A stretch of 64,000 nt of DNA. It comes from Megasphaera paucivorans (GTDB taxonomy: Bacteria; Bacillota; Negativicutes; Veillonellales; Megasphaeraceae). Of this stretch, positions 28,459 through 37,169 are shown piece after piece. The stretch covers positions 21,976-85,975 of the forward strand of contig NZ_FNHQ01000011.1 in assembly GCF_900103535.1 (NCBI RefSeq), written 5' to 3'. Positions within the stretch are counted from its first letter, which is position 1. Every line of letters starts with the position of its first letter. The translations under genes and the position numbers were made by a program. A model generated the notes under the pieces. That model was not told the DNA's origin. It searched no databases and was given only the letters and a program-made list of their open reading frames with translations.

Positions 28459-29619
28459 TTATGTATTACTGAATTCATCTGCAGTAACAAATGTAGGTTC
28501 TACCATACTGCCATCTTTAATTTTATCTACCCCATCGACGACAACAGACTCTCCTGCTTTTACTCCATCATCAATAATAACCATATTCCCGACCTTAGGT
28601 CCTAATTTCACTTTTCTTGTTTCAATTGTATTATCTGCCTTAATGATATATACAAAAGAACTATCCAATAAATCTTTTACCGATTGCTGCGGCACTAATA
28701 CAGCATTTTTTCGTATTTCTCCTGTTGCAATAATTTTAGCAAACATCCCCGGTATCAAAAAGTGCTGTGGATTATCAAATACAGCTTTTATCGTCAATGT
28801 ACCCGTATCACTGCCAATTCCTTTATCAATCGCATCAATTTTCCCCCGCAGCGGATATTCACTGCCGTTACTCAAAATTAACTTTAAATTACTTTTGAAA
28901 TCTTCCGGCAGAGACGCCTGTCCGTTTTGTGCCAGAGTAATATATTCATTTTCACTGATGGTATACTGTACCCATATCGGATCCAAAGAAGATACGGTCG
29001 CCAAAGTCGATGATCCTGCTGAAACGTATTGTCCTACGCTTAAATCATTAACATCAATACGCCCATCTACAGGAGATAAAATCAATGTATCTTGTTCATC
29101 TTCCATCGCTTCATTAAGTGCTGCCTGATCCGAGTCAACCGTAGCCTGATCTTCTTCCGCCTGCGCTTCATAGGAGTCTACCGTTTGCTGTGCTATTCCT
29201 TGGACTTGTGCTAACATCTTATATCGTTCCAGATCTCGCTGTGTACTCCGTAACGCGGCTGTATCTTTTGACAAAGTTCCTTTGACGGCATTAATTTTAG
29301 ATTGATATTGTTTATCATCAATTTGAAAAAGAGGCTGTCCTTTATACACCACGTCTCCGCCTTTAACCATCTTGTTTATGATATTTCCCGATATCTTAGA
29401 CATAATGGAAACTTCATTTTTAGACGCTACTTTTCCAACAAATTCATAGGTCACCGGAGTATCCTTCGCTTCTACCTTCATGGCTTTCACTTCTACTGCC
29501 TGCGGCCTTTTAGGTATGTGAGAATTAAACAGTATCCCCGACTTAGCTATTCCTATGCCGGCTGCCATAATAAATATTATAATTCCAAAACATACTTTTC
29601 TGGATGGTTTTTTTAACAT
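28459..29619 (-). CDS. RND periplasmic adaptor (membrane fusion protein, AcrA/MexA type)
   Basis: 386 residues. A single N-terminal hydrophobic helix (about 10-28) lacks a lipobox, so the protein is anchored by a transmembrane helix. The barrel-sandwich (lipoyl) halves are GNIINKMVKGGDVVYKGQPLFQID and ILSPVDGRIDVNDLSVGQYVSAG, flanking an alpha-hairpin of about 75 residues. The beta-barrel and membrane-proximal domains follow. It joins the RND pumps to an outer-membrane channel. GGGGGA precedes the ATG. First gene of the pump operon, behind the promoter at 29696-29725. Confidence 0.93.
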   Translation of the reverse strand: MLKKPSRKVCFGIIIFIMAAGIGIAKSGILFNSHIPKRPQAVEVKAMKVEAKDTPVTYEFVGKVASKNEVSIMSKISGNIINKMVKGGDVVYKGQPLFQIDDKQYQSKINAVKGTLSKDTAALRSTQRDLERYKMLAQVQGIAQQTVDSYEAQAEEDQATVDSDQAALNEAMEDEQDTLILSPVDGRIDVNDLSVGQYVSAGSSTLATVSSLDPIWVQYTISENEYITLAQNGQASLPEDFKSNLKLILSNGSEYPLRGKIDAIDKGIGSDTGTLTIKAVFDNPQHFLIPGMFAKIIATGEIRKNAVLVPQQSVKDLLDSSFVYIIKADNTIETRKVKLGPKVGNMVIIDDGVKAGESVVVDGVDKIKDGSMVEPTFVTADEFSNT

Positions 29620-29695
29620 AATATTCCCCCTGTATGTGATGTGTTCATCACAGCATTATGTATAAATATATAGCGGTTTGCTTGCATTTACTGTT

Positions 29696-29725
29696 ATTAT
29701 ACGTAGTTAATATATACGTAGTCAA
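29696..29725 (-). promoter_or_regulatory. Efflux-operon promoter overlapped by tandem 13-bp repeats
   Basis: On the minus strand TTGACT (29720-29725), 18 nt, TATAAT (29696-29701). Two copies of TTRACTACGTATA (29713-29725 and 29698-29710, period 15) cover the promoter from -35 to -10. The core TACGTA is itself palindromic. This is a plausible repressor site. Confidence 0.65.
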
Positions 29726-29739
29726 TATACTGCAATTAT

Positions 29740-29766
29740 GTTACGTTATTGTTACGCTATTATCAC
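29740..29766 (-). promoter_or_regulatory. GTTAC direct repeats with 11-bp period (OmpR-family type site)
   Basis: Plus-strand reading: GTTAC at 29740-29744 and 29751-29755 and ATCAC at 29762-29766, each 11 bp apart. The block ends 14 nt upstream of the -35 box of the efflux promoter. Direct repeats with 11-bp period are the hallmark of OmpR/PhoB-family response regulator sites. The same motif recurs at 47428-47454. Confidence 0.6.
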
Positions 29767-29786
29767 ATTTTTGTGACAATAACTAT

Positions 29787-29833
29787 AAAAAAAGAAGAAC
29801 TCGGCAATAAAGTGCCCGAATTCTTCTTTTTTT
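29787..29833 (-). terminator. Terminator of the fixC-fixX transcript
   Basis: Long hairpin: AAAGAAGAACTCGGCA on one side and TGCCCGAATTCTTCTTT on the other, with a T7 run on the minus strand. It lies about 40 nt after the fixX stop and upstream of the efflux promoter. Confidence 0.8.
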
Positions 29834-29873
29834 ATTTCAACACACAGTCCCATCACATCTACTGAAAATTTTC

Positions 29874-30158
29874 TTATCCCTGATGAAATTCTACGCCATA
29901 TCCAGATTCCGGATATTCCCAGCTTTTAATAACTTTTCCATGAGACAATACTCGGCAAGTCCCGCATTCCAAGCACCCTTCGTGACTGAAAACAAGCTTC
30001 CCATTTTCGTATTTGTATAATTCGGCAGGACAAGCTTTTACAATACGCATAATTTCTTTTTCATCAGTAAAATCTTCATTAATGATGATATGGGATTTTT
30101 CCTCATTTGTGGTAAACTTGAGAGTCCCCAGCTTATCATCAATGCTCATTTTTGCCAT
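29874..30158 (-). CDS. fixX: Ferredoxin-like protein FixX
   Basis: 94 residues from the ATG at 30158. The Cys ligands are in VKACPAELYKYENGKLVFSH and CLECGTCRVL, giving a 4Fe-4S centre of the FixX/ETF-QO type. It should pass electrons to or from FixC. GGAGG lies 9 nt before this ATG, and the longer opening to 30194 lies inside fixC, so the short start is chosen. Immediately after fixC (stop 30160). Confidence 0.9.
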   Translation of the reverse strand: MAKMSIDDKLGTLKFTTNEEKSHIIINEDFTDEKEIMRIVKACPAELYKYENGKLVFSHEGCLECGTCRVLSHGKVIKSWEYPESGYGVEFHQG

Positions 30159-30159
30159 A

Positions 30160-31452
30160 TTAGAACGCCTCCAATGCTTTAGAACCAAGATCAACCAAGC
30201 CTGCTAACCCGCCATTCTTAGCCAGAACCATCATAGCAATCATCGGAATCGCCATCGGTGTTCTGCCATCAACAGTAAGCAGTTCAGATGCAAATTCATC
30301 TGCCATTTTAGGAATATCATTAAATACCGCATGACATTCAAGCAAACTTGGGAAGTTCTGGTACATCTTTAATTCCTTTAGTACAAAGCTATCTTCAAGC
30401 AAGGTTTTGTAACAAGCAAGTCCACCGGCAGAAAAATCTTCTTTTGCTTTTGCTTTGATAACCGCTTCAGCCGCCAGCCGGCCGGATTCAATAGCAAAAT
30501 CCATACCACGTACAGTATACCCAAGGTTAATAACGAAAGCAGCTGCGTCCCCAACTAAAAGAACGCCGTCTTTAACCAATTCCGGCACCATCTTATAGCC
30601 GCCTTCTGTCACCAAATGAGCAGAATATTCTTGTAATTTACTACCAGCAATCAACGGTTTAATCACCGGATGATTCTTAACACGTTCTACCATATCTGGC
30701 ACACTGGTATCCACACGACCAATATCACTTATGGTCGTAACGATTCCAAGAGAAATACTGTCTTTATTAGTATATAAGAAGGCCCCTCCCAGGTTGCCGC
30801 ATGTCGGATCACCCGCCATCATCATAGCAGTTCCCTCTCCGTCCGCAACTCCGAATCGTTCATTAATCACCTGTGGATCCAAAGCGATAACTTCCTTAAC
30901 ACCCACCGCTACTTGCGTCGGATCAAGTTCTTCTTTCATTCCCAATTTCTGAGCCAGCAGAGAGTTAACTCCATCAGCTAAAATAACCACATCACCAAAT
31001 ACTTCTTCACCGCCGCAGGAAATACCAATCGCTTTTCCATCTTTCATGATAATATCCTCTACGAGAAGTCCCGTAGCAACCATGGCACCGGCTTCTTCAG
31101 CTTTATCGGCCAGCCATTTATCAAATTTGGCACGCAGCACGGAGTAAGAGGCACATGGCTGCGCACCTAATTTTCCTGAGCTGTATTCAATCGTCATAGC
31201 GGTTTCTTCCGTCATTAGAGCAATGCGCTCTTTGACAATTTTACGTTCTATAGGCGCTTCTTCTGCAAAATTCGGAATCAGCTTTTCTAAGCTATGACCA
31301 TAAAGGCGGCCGCCGCTGGAATTCTTGGCACCGCAAAATTTGCCGCGCTCTACAACCATAACATCCAGACCCGCCTGGGCCATTGCATAGGCCGCAGATA
31401 ATCCTGCCAAGCCGCCACCTACGACAATGGCATCAAACTTTTCTTCACTCAT
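30160..31452 (-). CDS. fixC: FAD-dependent oxidoreductase FixC (ETF-quinone oxidoreductase type)
   Basis: 430 residues from MSEEKFDAIVVGGGLAGLSA, a GxGxxG Rossmann FAD site, with GDAAAFVINLGYTVRGMDFA as the second FAD motif. FixC with FixX corresponds to ETF:quinone oxidoreductase split in two; it takes electrons from an electron-transfer flavoprotein to quinone. No fixA/fixB (etf) genes lie in the window. The neighbours upstream on the same strand (menG, menA, prenyl synthase, lut genes) point to menaquinone as acceptor. AGGAGG supports the ATG at 31452. Confidence 0.92.
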   Translation of the reverse strand: MSEEKFDAIVVGGGLAGLSAAYAMAQAGLDVMVVERGKFCGAKNSSGGRLYGHSLEKLIPNFAEEAPIERKIVKERIALMTEETAMTIEYSSGKLGAQPCASYSVLRAKFDKWLADKAEEAGAMVATGLLVEDIIMKDGKAIGISCGGEEVFGDVVILADGVNSLLAQKLGMKEELDPTQVAVGVKEVIALDPQVINERFGVADGEGTAMMMAGDPTCGNLGGAFLYTNKDSISLGIVTTISDIGRVDTSVPDMVERVKNHPVIKPLIAGSKLQEYSAHLVTEGGYKMVPELVKDGVLLVGDAAAFVINLGYTVRGMDFAIESGRLAAEAVIKAKAKEDFSAGGLACYKTLLEDSFVLKELKMYQNFPSLLECHAVFNDIPKMADEFASELLTVDGRTPMAIPMIAMMVLAKNGGLAGLVDLGSKALEAF

Positions 31453-31556
31453 AGTCTTATCCTCCTTGATTTTACGATTAATATCAATCAACCGTTGACA
31501 TTATAAATCCGCAGTATAATCAGGTTTCTTTTTATCTCTACAGCGTATATACTTTC

Positions 31557-32282
31557 TTACATAGTTACTACATCATTTTTTACAGCATATGGTTTTTGTC
31601 CCCAGTGCAATACGCAGGCTCCGAACAAACGGCTTTTATAACCTGCTTCCACCAGTCCAACATTACAAAATAATGTTAAAAGCTGATCCCTGCGCAAAAA
31701 GTTCCGTGTCGACTGCCACAACCATTGATACTCTTTATGATGACCAAACCCACCTCCTAAAACAGGCATGATCATACGAAAATATATATCATAAAAAGGC
31801 TGGACCCACGGAGAATCAGGAACAAAGGAATCTAAACAATATACCCATCCGCCAGGGCAAACAACTCGTCTCATTTCCTGCAGCACCCGTTCATAATCAG
31901 ACGTATTTCTAAGACCAAAAGAAATACAAGCAGCTGAAAAACTATTATCAGCAAAAGGAAGTTTCATTGCATCCCCCTCCTGCCAGACAAGGTTAGTTAA
32001 CATCCGGCCCTTTTCCTGTGCTATTGTCAGCATCGCCGGGGAAAAATCCAGTCCTGTGATTTGCAAATCCGGTCGCCTTGCTGCCAAAGCAATCGCAATA
32101 TCACCGGTACCGCTGCATACATCCAGCACCGCTCCTGCTGCACTTTTTAAAACCGCATCAACCAGAAGTTTTTTCCAGCTCTTTTCCAATCCCAGACTAA
32201 TACGGCGATTTCCGCTGTCATAAGAATGAGAAATATGCTGAAACACCTGAAACACCCGATCTCGTTTTGATACCTCAGCCAT
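31557..32282 (-). CDS. menG: Demethylmenaquinone methyltransferase MenG/UbiE
   Basis: 241 residues with the UbiE signatures VLDVCSGTGDIAIALA (SAM motif I), LDFSPAML, and FADNSFSAACISFGLRN; FYDIYFRMIMPVLGG is a UbiE landmark. It methylates demethylmenaquinone in the last step of menaquinone synthesis. The start overlaps the 3' end of menA by 8 nt, so the genes are coupled. Confidence 0.94.
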   Translation of the reverse strand: MAEVSKRDRVFQVFQHISHSYDSGNRRISLGLEKSWKKLLVDAVLKSAAGAVLDVCSGTGDIAIALAARRPDLQITGLDFSPAMLTIAQEKGRMLTNLVWQEGDAMKLPFADNSFSAACISFGLRNTSDYERVLQEMRRVVCPGGWVYCLDSFVPDSPWVQPFYDIYFRMIMPVLGGGFGHHKEYQWLWQSTRNFLRRDQLLTLFCNVGLVEAGYKSRLFGACVLHWGQKPYAVKNDVVTM

Positions 32283-33210
32283 AAATACTCGCTCCCATCA
32301 ATACGCAAAAGCCCAGCGTAATGATATACGCACCGTTACCGAATACATTGGCTCGAAGAATTCCTTTCATCTGTACGACACGCTGTCCGGGGGGCAAACT
32401 TGAAGTAAGTAAAAACCTAAATATCTTATGCGCCGATACTGCCATCAGCATGGGACAAATAATTCCCCAGAAGCCCACCAACCATACCGGCAGTATACAG
32501 AGAAACATTATCCATAGTACCGTCACTATATGATACAACCGTACAGCATGTTCATATCCCAAAAGAACAGGCAGTGTTTTTCGTTTAGCTTCACTATCTT
32601 TTACAATATCACAAATATTGTTAGTCATCATAATGAGGCCAATCCCTAGAACAAACGGCAAAGCTGCAAATAATACAATCCAGTGAAAATCCCCTGTAAT
32701 TGCTGCTAAAATTCCCAAAGGAATCAATCCGCCCATGACAAGTCCCGATACCAATTCTCCCACCGGCAAATAAGAAAGCGGAAAAGGTCCTCCCGAATAA
32801 AAAATGACAGCAGCTCCGCCGGCAACACCAACTATAATAGGTGCAATGCCGGCAGTCAGCAGCACTGGCATGACCACCAGCACCGCCACTCCCAAATACA
32901 TTACTGCCAGCAATAACGCATGTGCCGGATTTAGATTTTCATACACCAGTACTGCATCGTCAGTTTCTACGTAATCTGCCGCACTATCGGCACCTTTAAC
33001 ATAATCAAAAAAATCATTAAACGTATTTACGGAGGACTGCATCAATATACACGCACACAAAAGCAGTATGCCTACTATAATATGCAATTGGTATCCTGCC
33101 AGTACACAATACAGTTCTCCAAACAAAGCCGGACAAATCGAAGCAGGCCAAGTATGAGGCGCTGCCAACCGTAATGCCAGCTTGGGTGTGAGCACATTCC
33201 GTTGTTCCAT
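32275..33210 (-). CDS. menA: 1,4-dihydroxy-2-naphthoate polyprenyltransferase MenA (UbiA family)
   Basis: 311 residues with eight or nine membrane helices. The first Asp-rich motif is NTFNDFFDYVKG (NDxxD) and the second is NNICDIVKDSEAKRKTLP. It attaches the polyprenyl tail to DHNA in menaquinone synthesis. It lies between the polyprenyl diphosphate synthase (2 nt before) and menG (8 nt overlap), which fits MenA rather than UbiA or a heme prenylase. Confidence 0.9.
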   Translation of the reverse strand: MEQRNVLTPKLALRLAAPHTWPASICPALFGELYCVLAGYQLHIIVGILLLCACILMQSSVNTFNDFFDYVKGADSAADYVETDDAVLVYENLNPAHALLLAVMYLGVAVLVVMPVLLTAGIAPIIVGVAGGAAVIFYSGGPFPLSYLPVGELVSGLVMGGLIPLGILAAITGDFHWIVLFAALPFVLGIGLIMMTNNICDIVKDSEAKRKTLPVLLGYEHAVRLYHIVTVLWIMFLCILPVWLVGFWGIICPMLMAVSAHKIFRFLLTSSLPPGQRVVQMKGILRANVFGNGAYIITLGFCVLMGASIYG

Positions 33211-33211
33211 A

Positions 33212-34249
33212 TCACACCGTCCCCAGCTTGCGAACCAATTTTAACAACAACCGAGAATATTCGCATTGCGGAAGTTCATCTGCAATTGCTTCTGCCTGGG
33301 ATTGAAGCTTTTTTACTTCCTGCCAGGCTGCTTCGACTCCACCCAATCTAGTTACTGCCGTTTCCATCTGAAACATCTCTTGTAATGTCAATGCACCTTC
33401 AGCATTACGCCGCATGAATGGAATCAGCGTTTCCCGTCCTCCTGGCTGTTTCATGGCACAAAGTATCGGCATTGTATATATGCCTTCCTGGAAGTCCTTA
33501 TGCGCCGATTTACCGATGGTCAAAACATCTGACGTAAAATCCAGCAAGTCATCCCGAATCTGAAACATCAAGCCGAGACACTCACCGAATAACTCCAAAT
33601 TACGGACCAACCGTTCATCACAGCCACTCTCCATAGCTCCTATCCGGCAGCAAGCCATAAATAAAGCAACTGTCTTTCCGTGAATGTTGTTCAAATATTC
33701 CTCAACCGTCACGTTTTCCTTATATCGGCACATGGCTTGACCTATTTCTCCGGCACACATCGCCTCAATGGTCTTTGATAAAACAATACCTGCACGATTC
33801 ATAGCTTCCTTCATCATGTAATAACTGATTCTTCCCATGAGGAAATCGCCTGCATATACAGCAGCATCTTTCCCGTACTTTTTTTGAATAGAAGGTTTTC
33901 CTCTGCGGTAATCTGAATCATCAACAATATCATCATGAATCAATGATGCCATGTGTGTCATTTCCACAATAGCAGCCAGTTTACAAAGTCGGTCCTGAGC
34001 TGTCTTGCAAGCTGATCCGAACTCACCTGCCAGCAATAACAACCTAGGCCGGATCATCTTTCCCCGGGTAGAAACCACATCATCCAATACAGTCCCCACT
34101 TCTGATCCGGAAAAAGAATGAACCGAAAAGAGATCAATATACCCTTCCACTGCTTTCATCCGCTTGTCGTACACATTCCCAATGTGCATCGGCATTACTT
34201 TGCTGACTTTGTTGTCAAATAATTCTTGTTTGGTCATCAATATGCTCAC
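33212..34249 (-). CDS. Trans-polyprenyl diphosphate synthase (HepT/IspB type)
   Basis: About 345 residues. The first Asp-rich motif is HDDIVDDSDYRRGKPS and the second is QIRDDLLDFTSD, the catalytic Mg sites of trans-isoprenyl synthases. It makes the long prenyl tail for menaquinone; chain length is not readable by eye. The start is uncertain: GTG at 34249 has AAAGG 5 nt upstream, while the ATG at 34237 has poor spacing. The gene lies directly before menA. Confidence 0.9.
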   Translation of the reverse strand: MSILMTKQELFDNKVSKVMPMHIGNVYDKRMKAVEGYIDLFSVHSFSGSEVGTVLDDVVSTRGKMIRPRLLLLAGEFGSACKTAQDRLCKLAAIVEMTHMASLIHDDIVDDSDYRRGKPSIQKKYGKDAAVYAGDFLMGRISYYMMKEAMNRAGIVLSKTIEAMCAGEIGQAMCRYKENVTVEEYLNNIHGKTVALFMACCRIGAMESGCDERLVRNLELFGECLGLMFQIRDDLLDFTSDVLTIGKSAHKDFQEGIYTMPILCAMKQPGGRETLIPFMRRNAEGALTLQEMFQMETAVTRLGGVEAAWQEVKKLQSQAEAIADELPQCEYSRLLLKLVRKLGTV

Positions 34250-34353
34250 GTACACCTTTCCAGAGAATGTTTTCGTTTTAGTGAAATTCTGCAGTGAATA
34301 TCACAGATTTTATATCTTTGTTACAGAAATGATTGAGTCACAGAAACTTGTTT

Positions 34354-36510
34354 TTAAAGACCACGTTTTTCCGTAAGGATCTGTGCCGTATGTTTAACTT
34401 TGATATCATCCCTGCCGCGAGCATCGAGACCGCCCCTGATCTGCAATAAACACCCCGGGCAATCAACAGCAACCGTATCTGCTCCGGTTTCAAGGATATG
34501 ATTTATTTTTGCTTGCAAAATCGGTGCTGAAATTTCTGGATATTTGATGGAATATGACCCGGAGAACCCACAGCAGCTGTCACATTCGGTCATTTCAGTA
34601 AGTTCCACTCCTTGGGTCTGCGTAAGCAGTTCACGCTGTTCTTTCCAAACATTCATGGTTCTTCTCATATGACAGGAATCATGATATGTAATCTTCATCG
34701 GGACGCCGTCACCATCACCCGGAATACCGCCGAGCATGTAAACAAGTTTGGAGAAATCAAAAGTTTTTTCAGCCAGAATTTTTGCACGTTTAAGCATTTC
34801 CGGATCATCCTGGAACATATTTTGATAATCAATCAAAGCATGCGTACAAGTTGGGCAGGCAGATACGATATAATCATATTTTTCGGCTTCCATTGCTTCA
34901 ATATTAATAACAGCAGATTTTTTGGCATTATCCTCATCACCCATATAAGTCGCCGGAGCTCCGCAGCAAGACTGGCCCTGAGGCATTTCAACCTTATATC
35001 CGCATGCATTTAGCCCCTTAACAACCGCTTCTGCAATATCTACATAAACAAAGTCTAGCAAACACCCCGTAAAAATACCAATCGTGCCCTTAGGATTTGG
35101 TACGTCCTGTTTCATTGTAAGAATAACATCACGAAAAGGTACTTTGGCAACCGTCGGCAAGCTTCGTCCCGCTGTAAGACCGGATAAAAACATCGGCATA
35201 TGGCGAATCATCGGTTCACCTTTGCTGAGCGCTCCCTGTGCAACAGAAGCAATACGCAGCATGGAGTGGAAAAGATGACGATCACTCACTGTATCAAGAG
35301 CAAATTTATGAATCGGATTCAGTCCATCACGCTTTGCATATCTCGTACGCAGTTTCAAAATCATGCCCGCAATATCCAGTTTGCCCGCACATACTTCATT
35401 ACATTTTTTACACTGCAAGCAGAGATTCTGAATATTTTCAGCTCGTTCCTGAGAAGTCAGGAATGCTGTCAACAAGGTACCAATTCCACCAGTGTATACC
35501 TTACCGCCATACACGTGACCACCTACAAGGCGAAAAGCAGAACAAACATTAAGACAGGCTCCGCAGCGGATACAGCAGAAAATATCTTTAAAATCAGGAT
35601 CTTCCAGAATTTTGCTGCGGCCGTTATCCAAAATAACTACATGAAATTCTTTTTGCGCCTTTTCATCCGTTTCTTTATTTACCACAACTTCATTCGATCC
35701 AGTATACATGCAAACATAACTGGTAAGTGTCTGGGCAGTACCATTACGAGGCAGAGCTTTCATAGCATATCTGATATCGCTAAGCTTAGCGACAAATTTT
35801 TCAATACCTACAACGTATACGTGGATTGGAGGCAATGTAGCAGTCATACGTCCGTTTCCTTCATTTGTAAAAGTGATAACGGTGCCCGTATTAGCTACAG
35901 CAATATTAGCTCCGGAAACTCCCATATCTGCATTTAAGAATTTATCTCTCATATATTTTCTCGAAGAACGTACCAATTCCAAAATAACCGGATTATTTTG
36001 TTCATGAAGGTATTCCGTGAAATATTCTGCTACTTGTTCTTTAGAAAGATGAATTGCCGGCATAACCATATGAACAGGAGTATCTCCGGTAATCGCATTG
36101 ATAAATTCCCCCAAGTCGGTTTCCTGCACGTCAATACCATCTTCACGCAGCAACTCGTTCATGTGGATTTCTTCGGTCGTCATGGATTTAGATTTTACAA
36201 TGGCTTTAACTCCCTTTTCTTTAGCCAGTTTACGAATATACTCCATCGCAGCTTCGCCATCGGCTGCACGAAACACATGTCCGCCTCTGGCATTGAAATT
36301 CTTTTCAAATTCATCTACTAATTCATGAATATGTTCAGCCGCATACGATTTACCTTCATGAATTTTTTCACGAATCGCTTCAAAGTCGTACCCTTTATAA
36401 ACCTTAGCCCTATTGCCCGGATAAGCACTGGTAAACTTAGTTAGGGCATTTTGCAGGGCATTGTTCTCTATGGCTGACTCGATCTCCTGCTTCAATTCTT
36501 CGTTATCCAT
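34354..36510 (-). CDS. Fused LutB-LutA lactate oxidation iron-sulfur protein
   Basis: 718 residues combining two proteins that are separate in Bacillus. The N-terminal LUD/LutB part (about 1-300) is followed by two 4Fe-4S clusters CCIRCGACLNVC and CLQCKKCNEVC. The C-terminal half has LutA/GlpC-type CCG motifs: SACPTCTHALIDY, SCCGAPATYMGD, DSCHMRR, DSCCGFSGSYS and VDCPGCLLQIRGG. LutABC oxidises L-lactate to pyruvate and passes electrons to the respiratory chain. AGGAGG precedes the ATG at 36510. It follows lutC and precedes the menaquinone genes, which supports quinone-linked lactate oxidation; other 2-hydroxyacids are possible substrates. Confidence 0.9.
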   Translation of the reverse strand: MDNEELKQEIESAIENNALQNALTKFTSAYPGNRAKVYKGYDFEAIREKIHEGKSYAAEHIHELVDEFEKNFNARGGHVFRAADGEAAMEYIRKLAKEKGVKAIVKSKSMTTEEIHMNELLREDGIDVQETDLGEFINAITGDTPVHMVMPAIHLSKEQVAEYFTEYLHEQNNPVILELVRSSRKYMRDKFLNADMGVSGANIAVANTGTVITFTNEGNGRMTATLPPIHVYVVGIEKFVAKLSDIRYAMKALPRNGTAQTLTSYVCMYTGSNEVVVNKETDEKAQKEFHVVILDNGRSKILEDPDFKDIFCCIRCGACLNVCSAFRLVGGHVYGGKVYTGGIGTLLTAFLTSQERAENIQNLCLQCKKCNEVCAGKLDIAGMILKLRTRYAKRDGLNPIHKFALDTVSDRHLFHSMLRIASVAQGALSKGEPMIRHMPMFLSGLTAGRSLPTVAKVPFRDVILTMKQDVPNPKGTIGIFTGCLLDFVYVDIAEAVVKGLNACGYKVEMPQGQSCCGAPATYMGDEDNAKKSAVINIEAMEAEKYDYIVSACPTCTHALIDYQNMFQDDPEMLKRAKILAEKTFDFSKLVYMLGGIPGDGDGVPMKITYHDSCHMRRTMNVWKEQRELLTQTQGVELTEMTECDSCCGFSGSYSIKYPEISAPILQAKINHILETGADTVAVDCPGCLLQIRGGLDARGRDDIKVKHTAQILTEKRGL

Positions 36511-36531
36511 ATCAAGTATCCTCCTTTATTA

Positions 36532-37080
36532 TTATTGATCATCGACTACGATTACCAGAATTTCCAGCGGACCGTGAACACCAACGGTACCGACACATTC
36601 AATATCGGCAGTACGGCTCGGACCGGTAATAAAACCTACAAAGTTAGGCATTTCAGGCATTGCACTAAGCATATCTATCATTGTATCTAAGTTATCTAAA
36701 ATAGTAGACCGTTTAATAATGACAATAGAAAACGGCGGCATAATAGCAGCAATACGTTCATCCACATTTTGATGCAGCTGAATAACCGATCCCAAATCTG
36801 CGAGGCCATACTGTGCATCAATAATGCCGACCTGATCTGTTTCGCAATTCAAGCGAATATGATCCGTGTGAACCGTAATGCCGGCAGTCTTCAATCCTTC
36901 TGCAATGCCAAGTTCTTTAATATATTCTGTTTGAACAACGGCTGCTGTAGTATCTCCTCTATCGGAAAATACCTTTTTCAATGTTGGAAGCAACTCCACC
37001 TTGCTGCAATGTGCACATTGTCCGGTCAAGGCAGTCAATTTTTCCTCAAAGCTTTGATACAATTCATCTGCTTTTTCCAT
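36532..37080 (-). CDS. lutC: Lactate utilization protein LutC (LUD domain)
   Basis: 182 residues. The LUD-domain ending ITGPSRTADIECVGTVGVHGP is the family hallmark. LutC acts with LutA and LutB in L-lactate oxidation, in a role that is not mechanistically settled. I chose the ATG at 37080 because GAGGTG lies 6 nt before it, while the GTG at 37086 would overlap that site. It is 21 nt upstream of the LutB-LutA fusion and is the first gene of the operon. Confidence 0.9.
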   Translation of the reverse strand: MEKADELYQSFEEKLTALTGQCAHCSKVELLPTLKKVFSDRGDTTAAVVQTEYIKELGIAEGLKTAGITVHTDHIRLNCETDQVGIIDAQYGLADLGSVIQLHQNVDERIAAIMPPFSIVIIKRSTILDNLDTMIDMLSAMPEMPNFVGFITGPSRTADIECVGTVGVHGPLEILVIVVDDQ

Positions 37081-37136
37081 TTTCACACCTCTTTCATAAA
37101 AATAGCACTGATAAAACGTAGGTCATTCTTCTATCT

Positions 37137-37169
37137 AGGTATGACATAAAATAAAAAGATGTCATACCT
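37137..37169 (-). promoter_or_regulatory. 11-bp inverted repeat upstream of lutC, FadR/LldR-like operator
   Basis: The arms AGGTATGACAT (37137-37147) and ATGTCATACCT (37159-37169) are perfect, 57-89 nt before lutC. Each arm contains GTATGAC, which fits the GT-N3-AC core known for GntR/FadR-type (FCD) regulators such as LldR. A GntR/FCD gene exists in the window (54689-55303), but a distant lactate regulator is as likely. Confidence 0.55.

Noticed and set aside
35200..35937. A 245-codon open frame on the plus strand opposite the LutB-LutA fusion
   Set aside because: It is the antisense of a gene with strong motifs, has no ribosome site and its product has no recognisable fold.
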